From CALNYX01 sp942490925 (GTDB lineage: Bacteria > Chlamydiota > Chlamydiia > Chlamydiales > JAAKFR01): 64,000 nucleotides of DNA. The notes under the pieces were generated by a model. The model saw nothing but the letters and a program-made list of their open reading frames with translations, had not been told where the DNA came from and ran no database searches. The position numbers were made by a program, and so were the translations under genes. Location of the stretch: contig CALNYX010000017.1 in the NCBI GenBank assembly GCA_942490925.1, positions 1,364,001 through 1,428,000 of the forward strand. The letters are read 5' to 3'. Positions 60,965-64,000 of this stretch are shown piece by piece (the stretch's first letter is position 1; each line of letters begins with the position of its first letter).

Positions 60965-61792
60965 TTAAAATGTTTCGACAATTTTCTGAAAAAGTTTGAA
61001 CCAGGAGAGCATTTCGACGTCGAGTTGCTTTAAAACAAAGAACCAAGCGACCCAAAGCATTCCGATTCCAGTGAAGGATTTGAGAGAATAGAGCAAAAAA
61101 GTAATTTGCACTTGGGGGGCCATTCGGTTGGCAATCCCTAAAAAGAGATCTGAAAGCAACATGGTCAAAACTGCAGGAGCAGAGAGCTGTAGAGTAACTT
61201 TGACAACGATATTGACAAGGTCGAGTATGGTGAGCCAAAGGGGATTATTGACTTCAAAAAAACGAGCATTGAGGAACTGATTGACGGGCACGAGATCATA
61301 AGAGCTAAAGAGGGCATCAAAAAAGAAGAGAACTCCACCAGAGGCAAAGAAAATCACAAGCATCATATTGCTGTAAAACGTGCCTGTTGGAGAGGTTTGG
61401 CTCTGTGTCATCGGATCTTGCACCTGCAAACTTTGAGAGCCCCTTTGGTGGTCAATCAAGGCTCCGGCTGATTGCGACCAGTAGAAGGGAATGGCGATCA
61501 AGAAGCCCATCAACGAGCCAAGTAGGGCCTCTTTGAGCAGGAGCAGTATGAACATATAGTCAACAATTACAGGCCCTTTAGCTGTAACGATTAGATAGGG
61601 AAGAAAAATAATAGTTACAGCAACACCAAAGCCGATTTTGATTGGGTCACTAACTGATTTTCCCCCTAGGAAAGGGGCAATGGCAATGGCAGGGACAACG
61701 CGAGCAAGTCCCAGTAAAAAGAGGTTCCAAACCTCGAATAGAGGGCGTGATAAAATAAACGAGAGGTAGGTATCAGCGGGAACTGCACTCAC
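60965..61792 (-). CDS. sctT: Type III export apparatus protein SctT
   Basis: 275 residues, six or more helices, YscT/FliR family. ARVVPAIAIAPFLGGKSVSDPIKIGFG near the N-terminus is characteristic, as is GFLIAIPFYWSQSAGALIDHQRG. GTG start overlapping the sctS stop as GTGA. Last gene of this run; in Chlamydia CT565 follows, here it does not. Confidence 0.92.
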   Translation of the reverse strand: MSAVPADTYLSFILSRPLFEVWNLFLLGLARVVPAIAIAPFLGGKSVSDPIKIGFGVAVTIIFLPYLIVTAKGPVIVDYMFILLLLKEALLGSLMGFLIAIPFYWSQSAGALIDHQRGSQSLQVQDPMTQSQTSPTGTFYSNMMLVIFFASGGVLFFFDALFSSYDLVPVNQFLNARFFEVNNPLWLTILDLVNIVVKVTLQLSAPAVLTMLLSDLFLGIANRMAPQVQITFLLYSLKSFTGIGMLWVAWFFVLKQLDVEMLSWFKLFQKIVETF

Positions 61793-62076
61793 TGTTTTAA
61801 CTTGTGGAAGTTATTAAAAATTTGAGAGGCAAATTGATGGATAAGAGCTCCGAGCCAGCCTCCCATAAAAATAAGAGTTATAATGATAGAGACCATCTTA
61901 ACAGCAAACGCAAAGGTCTGTTCTTGAATCTGCGTTGCTGCTTGAACAATCGCTACAACAAGGCCTAAAACCGAGGCAAGAGCAATCGGTGGACCCGAAA
62001 GAATCAGGATCAACAGTAACGACTCGTAAGTGTACTCATAAATAATGGATTTGAATGTAAGGGCTAATAGTTCCAT
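61789..62076 (-). CDS. sctS: Type III export apparatus protein SctS
   Basis: 95 residues, two helices, YscS/FliQ family. LLLILILSGPPIALASVLGLVVAIVQAATQIQEQTFAF is diagnostic. Overlaps sctR by 1 nt and sctT by 4 nt. CT563 counterpart. Confidence 0.95.
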   Translation of the reverse strand: MELLALTFKSIIYEYTYESLLLILILSGPPIALASVLGLVVAIVQAATQIQEQTFAFAVKMVSIIITLIFMGGWLGALIHQFASQIFNNFHKLKQ

Positions 62077-62891
62077 CAGTTATAACTCAGTATTAATCCT
62101 TCTAATAGTACGGTCCATCCATTGATCATCACGATCAGTAAAAGTTTCAAGGGTAGCGCGATTGAAAGAGGTGAAAGCATCATCATCTGCATTGCAAGCA
62201 AAATGTTTGAGGTAACGATGTCGATCACAAAAAACGGGAGATAGATCAAGACACCGATCTCAAATGCAGCTTTTATCTGCGAAACAATAAATGCGGGGAT
62301 TACAATGATAAAGTCTTGTGGCCTAAGCGTTGCTTTGACTTCAACAGGGAATGTTTTCTCAGCAATTTTCAAAAAACCTTCGATGTTTTTCTTGGCAGTA
62401 TTGCGGATCAAAAAGTCTCTAAGCGGCTCTTTAGCCTCTTCTAAAATAGCAATGGCGACTGATGCTGAATCAGCTGAAAGCAGTTGCTTGGGCATCTCCC
62501 CTTTAAAGATGTGCTCACTTCTCTGATACATTTGCATGCCGGTTGGATACATCACATAGATCGTTAAAATCAGGGCAATCCCATTGAGAACTTGGTTTGG
62601 AGGGGTTTGTTGTACTCCAAGGGCACTACGAAGTAGTGCGAGTGTAATCACCATTTTCATGAATGAGGTCAATAACATGATTAAAAAGGGTGAGAGGGCA
62701 AGCAAAATGAGAATAATCGCTTGTGTTGTGAGGTCGGGATAACCAGAGCCGGTATCCCCTTCTGGAGTAAGGAGCTTATCATCCACATCAAAAGGAGCTG
62801 TTTTTTCCAGCAGAGTCTCTTTAGGCGCATCTTGTGCGATCAAGGCAAGCGGTGTAAACAGTGTCAGAAAAATTAAGAGCCAGCGGATCAT
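62076..62891 (-). CDS. sctR: Type III export apparatus protein SctR
   Basis: 271 residues, YscR/FliP family. An N-terminal signal-like helix and a 45-residue linker precede the conserved core, as in other chlamydial SctR. FLIMLLTSFMKMVITLALLRSALGVQQTPPNQVLNGIAL and AFIVSQIKAAFEIGVLIYLPFFVIDIVTSNIL are hallmarks. Core of the export gate with SctS and SctT. CT562 counterpart. Confidence 0.95.
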   Translation of the reverse strand: MIRWLLIFLTLFTPLALIAQDAPKETLLEKTAPFDVDDKLLTPEGDTGSGYPDLTTQAIILILLALSPFLIMLLTSFMKMVITLALLRSALGVQQTPPNQVLNGIALILTIYVMYPTGMQMYQRSEHIFKGEMPKQLLSADSASVAIAILEEAKEPLRDFLIRNTAKKNIEGFLKIAEKTFPVEVKATLRPQDFIIVIPAFIVSQIKAAFEIGVLIYLPFFVIDIVTSNILLAMQMMMLSPLSIALPLKLLLIVMINGWTVLLEGLILSYN

Positions 62892-63535
62892 TCGAGCCCC
62901 TTATTTTTCTTGTTTTCGAAAAATTCGCGGAAGGCACTTTCAAGAGCATTCATTTGACTATCCAACTGGGCATTGATAATCCCCGCTTCAGTCTCAATGA
63001 TACACCCTCCAGCCGCAACATCGTCCCTTACTGCAATGGCAAGGGTTTCGAGATGCTCGAAGATCTTTTTGATCTCAGTACGATTTTCTTCTAAAAGGTT
63101 GAGATCACCTTTATTGACATAGATGGAAATTTTACGATGCTGACTCACAGGTTTAAGCGCTGTCGCAACGATATCTAAAACTGTTTCTGGTTTATTCTTG
63201 AGCTCACGCCCGATGATTTTTTTCACAGCAGTCAGCGCCAGTGGAACAATGGCATTGGCAGTATCTTCTCGCACTTGATGAATTTCTTTTTCGAGCAATG
63301 CGAGCTGGTCATTCCATTTTTCTAATCCCTCTTGAAATCCTTTTTCTTTGCTCTTCTGCTTGAGTTTTTTTCCTTGTTCCTGAAGTTTGGCATACGCCTC
63401 TTCTTGTTCACGTTTCATCTCTTCGATAAGCTCATTTGCTGTGAGAAACGTTGTGAATTCGTCTTTTGGGATCACTTTTTTATCTTCTGCAAGGTGAACG
63501 GAATGTTCTTTGTTCAGTAGACTAAAAAATTTCAT
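62888..63535 (-). CDS. sctL: Type III secretion stator protein SctL
   Basis: 215 residues. A long charged coiled-coil N-terminal half (ELIEEMKREQEEAYAKLQEQGKKLKQKSKEKGFQEG region) followed by the FliH/YscL-type C-terminal domain with VAAGGCIIETEAGIINAQLDSQ. Regulates the secretion ATPase at the cytoplasmic sorting platform. Overlaps both neighbours by 4 nt. CT561 counterpart. Confidence 0.9.
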   Translation of the reverse strand: MKFFSLLNKEHSVHLAEDKKVIPKDEFTTFLTANELIEEMKREQEEAYAKLQEQGKKLKQKSKEKGFQEGLEKWNDQLALLEKEIHQVREDTANAIVPLALTAVKKIIGRELKNKPETVLDIVATALKPVSQHRKISIYVNKGDLNLLEENRTEIKKIFEHLETLAIAVRDDVAAGGCIIETEAGIINAQLDSQMNALESAFREFFENKKNKGLE

Positions 63536-64000
63536 GTTAACCTACCTAAGATGTCGAAGACTTGCGCTTGGAAGTAGGGACCAAGTGCTGAATCAGTCGG
63601 TGTTTTAAGAGTATCTGTAAGGACTTTGCTTCGGCTTGTATCGAAACGGTGGATGACATACCAACGGAGGCTCGCCTCTTCACTGGCAAGAGCTTTTGCT
63701 AACCGAATTAAACCTCGCTTATGTAACAGAGTCTCCAAAGTCTTTTTATCTCCATTCCATGCTGTGAGCCCTAATTTAGGTGGAATCCACTTCATGGGCT
63801 GTTTACTACAATAATTGAGAAAACGCAAGTGATCTTCTTTCAGTGCTCCATGGATTTTGGTGATCAATTCCTTGTCGACGATCTGTTTGAACTCTGCTGC
63901 TAAATCGAAGAGCCCAAGAAAATCCACCAGGTGTATGAGACGCACAAGCGAAATTTTAAGAAGAGGAGAGTCTGCAATCAGCTCTTGCGGCAAGATGTTT
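63532..64000 (-). CDS. CT560-like type III secretion protein, possible SctK (5' end outside window)
   Basis: At least 156 residues are visible; the frame is open to the window edge, so the true start is beyond. Helical, no membrane segment, unrecognised motif content. In Chlamydia the hypothetical CT560 lies between sctJ and sctL, where other systems have sctK, so an SctK-type sorting-platform role is likely by position. Overlaps sctL by 4 nt. Confidence 0.6.
   Translation of the reverse strand, partial: NILPQELIADSPLLKISLVRLIHLVDFLGLFDLAAEFKQIVDKELITKIHGALKEDHLRFLNYCSKQPMKWIPPKLGLTAWNGDKKTLETLLHKRGLIRLAKALASEEASLRWYVIHRFDTSRSKVLTDTLKTPTDSALGPYFQAQVFDILGRLT

Overview
The window reads as a chromosomal segment of a chlamydia outside the classical Chlamydiaceae (Simkania, Waddlia or Parachlamydia-like; the family cannot be fixed from sequence alone). 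The grounds are gene order and family content known from Chlamydia trachomatis: a type III secretion block (CT560-like, sctL-R-S-T), a type II secretion block (CT573-like, gspD-E-F-G and pseudopilins), lcrH/copB, mutL-pepP, thrS with the CT583 (pGP6-like)/CT584 pair, trpS/uvrB, tandem tyrP genes, and recA-ygfA-CT648-CT647-CT646. The accessory content exceeds that of Chlamydiaceae: an IS element, dispersed repeats, a bc/cbb3-type respiratory cluster, Tat genes, GDP-mannose sugar genes, two sensor kinases, an adenylate cyclase, a WD40 protein and a PI4-kinase-like protein.

Layout. 1-1.2 kb: end of a GlmU-like gene and ispA. 1.2-6.4 kb (minus): a small ORF, recA, ygfA, a YwqK/MORN-like lipoprotein, a CT647-like protein and a PilM/GspL-like protein, with a near-consensus promoter at the upstream end. 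6.4-14.5 kb (plus): yggT, dus, acyP, tyrP x2, trpS, an outer-membrane protein, uvrB. 14.5-15.65 kb: an IS903-type element inserted in the uvrB stop codon, flanked by a 9-bp duplication. 15.7-17.6 kb: WD40 protein. 17.7-28.0 kb: electron-transport cluster made of a GltD-like flavin/Fe-S oxidoreductase, a CcoS-like peptide, Rieske protein (twin-arginine signal), cytochrome b, a 1143-residue seven-haem cytochrome c, CcoN, CcoO, a second CcoS-like peptide and a haem-less CcoP-like peptide. 28.1-32.3 kb (minus): thrS, then pGP6-like, CT584-like, tatA and tatC in one overlapping run. 32.3-36.8 kb (plus): gmd, two glycosyltransferases, manC. 36.9-39.9 kb: substrate-binding protein plus histidine kinase. 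40-41.7 kb: EamA transporter and convergent pgeF. 41.7-43.6 kb (minus): CopB-like translocator and LcrH chaperone with terminator and promoter. 43.6-47.6 kb (plus): PI4K-like protein, mutL, pepP. 47.6-48.0 kb: no gene, two repeat elements. 48.0-51.8 kb: adenylate cyclase and histidine kinase. 51.8-60.8 kb (minus): type II secretion operon. 61.0-64.0 kb (minus): type III export apparatus genes, running off the window.

How parts fit. The respiratory genes form one tightly coupled set in which a fused multihaem cytochrome c probably wires the bc part to the cbb3 oxidase; the Rieske subunit would need the TatA/TatC encoded just beyond it. The type II cluster lacks obvious gspL/gspM; the CT646/CT647-like pair at 4.4-6.4 kb is a good candidate to supply them. 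The LcrH chaperone and CopB-like translocator lie divergent from a PI4-kinase-like gene, suggesting, but not proving, a secreted effector. Two dispersed elements (a roughly 170-bp repeat upstream of recA and at the 3' end of pepP, and a TA-flanked MITE-like element) are not explained by any gene here.

Limits: starts, promoters and hairpins were found by eye; alignments were done by hand; family names rest on remembered motifs and remembered Chlamydia sequences, with no database search.
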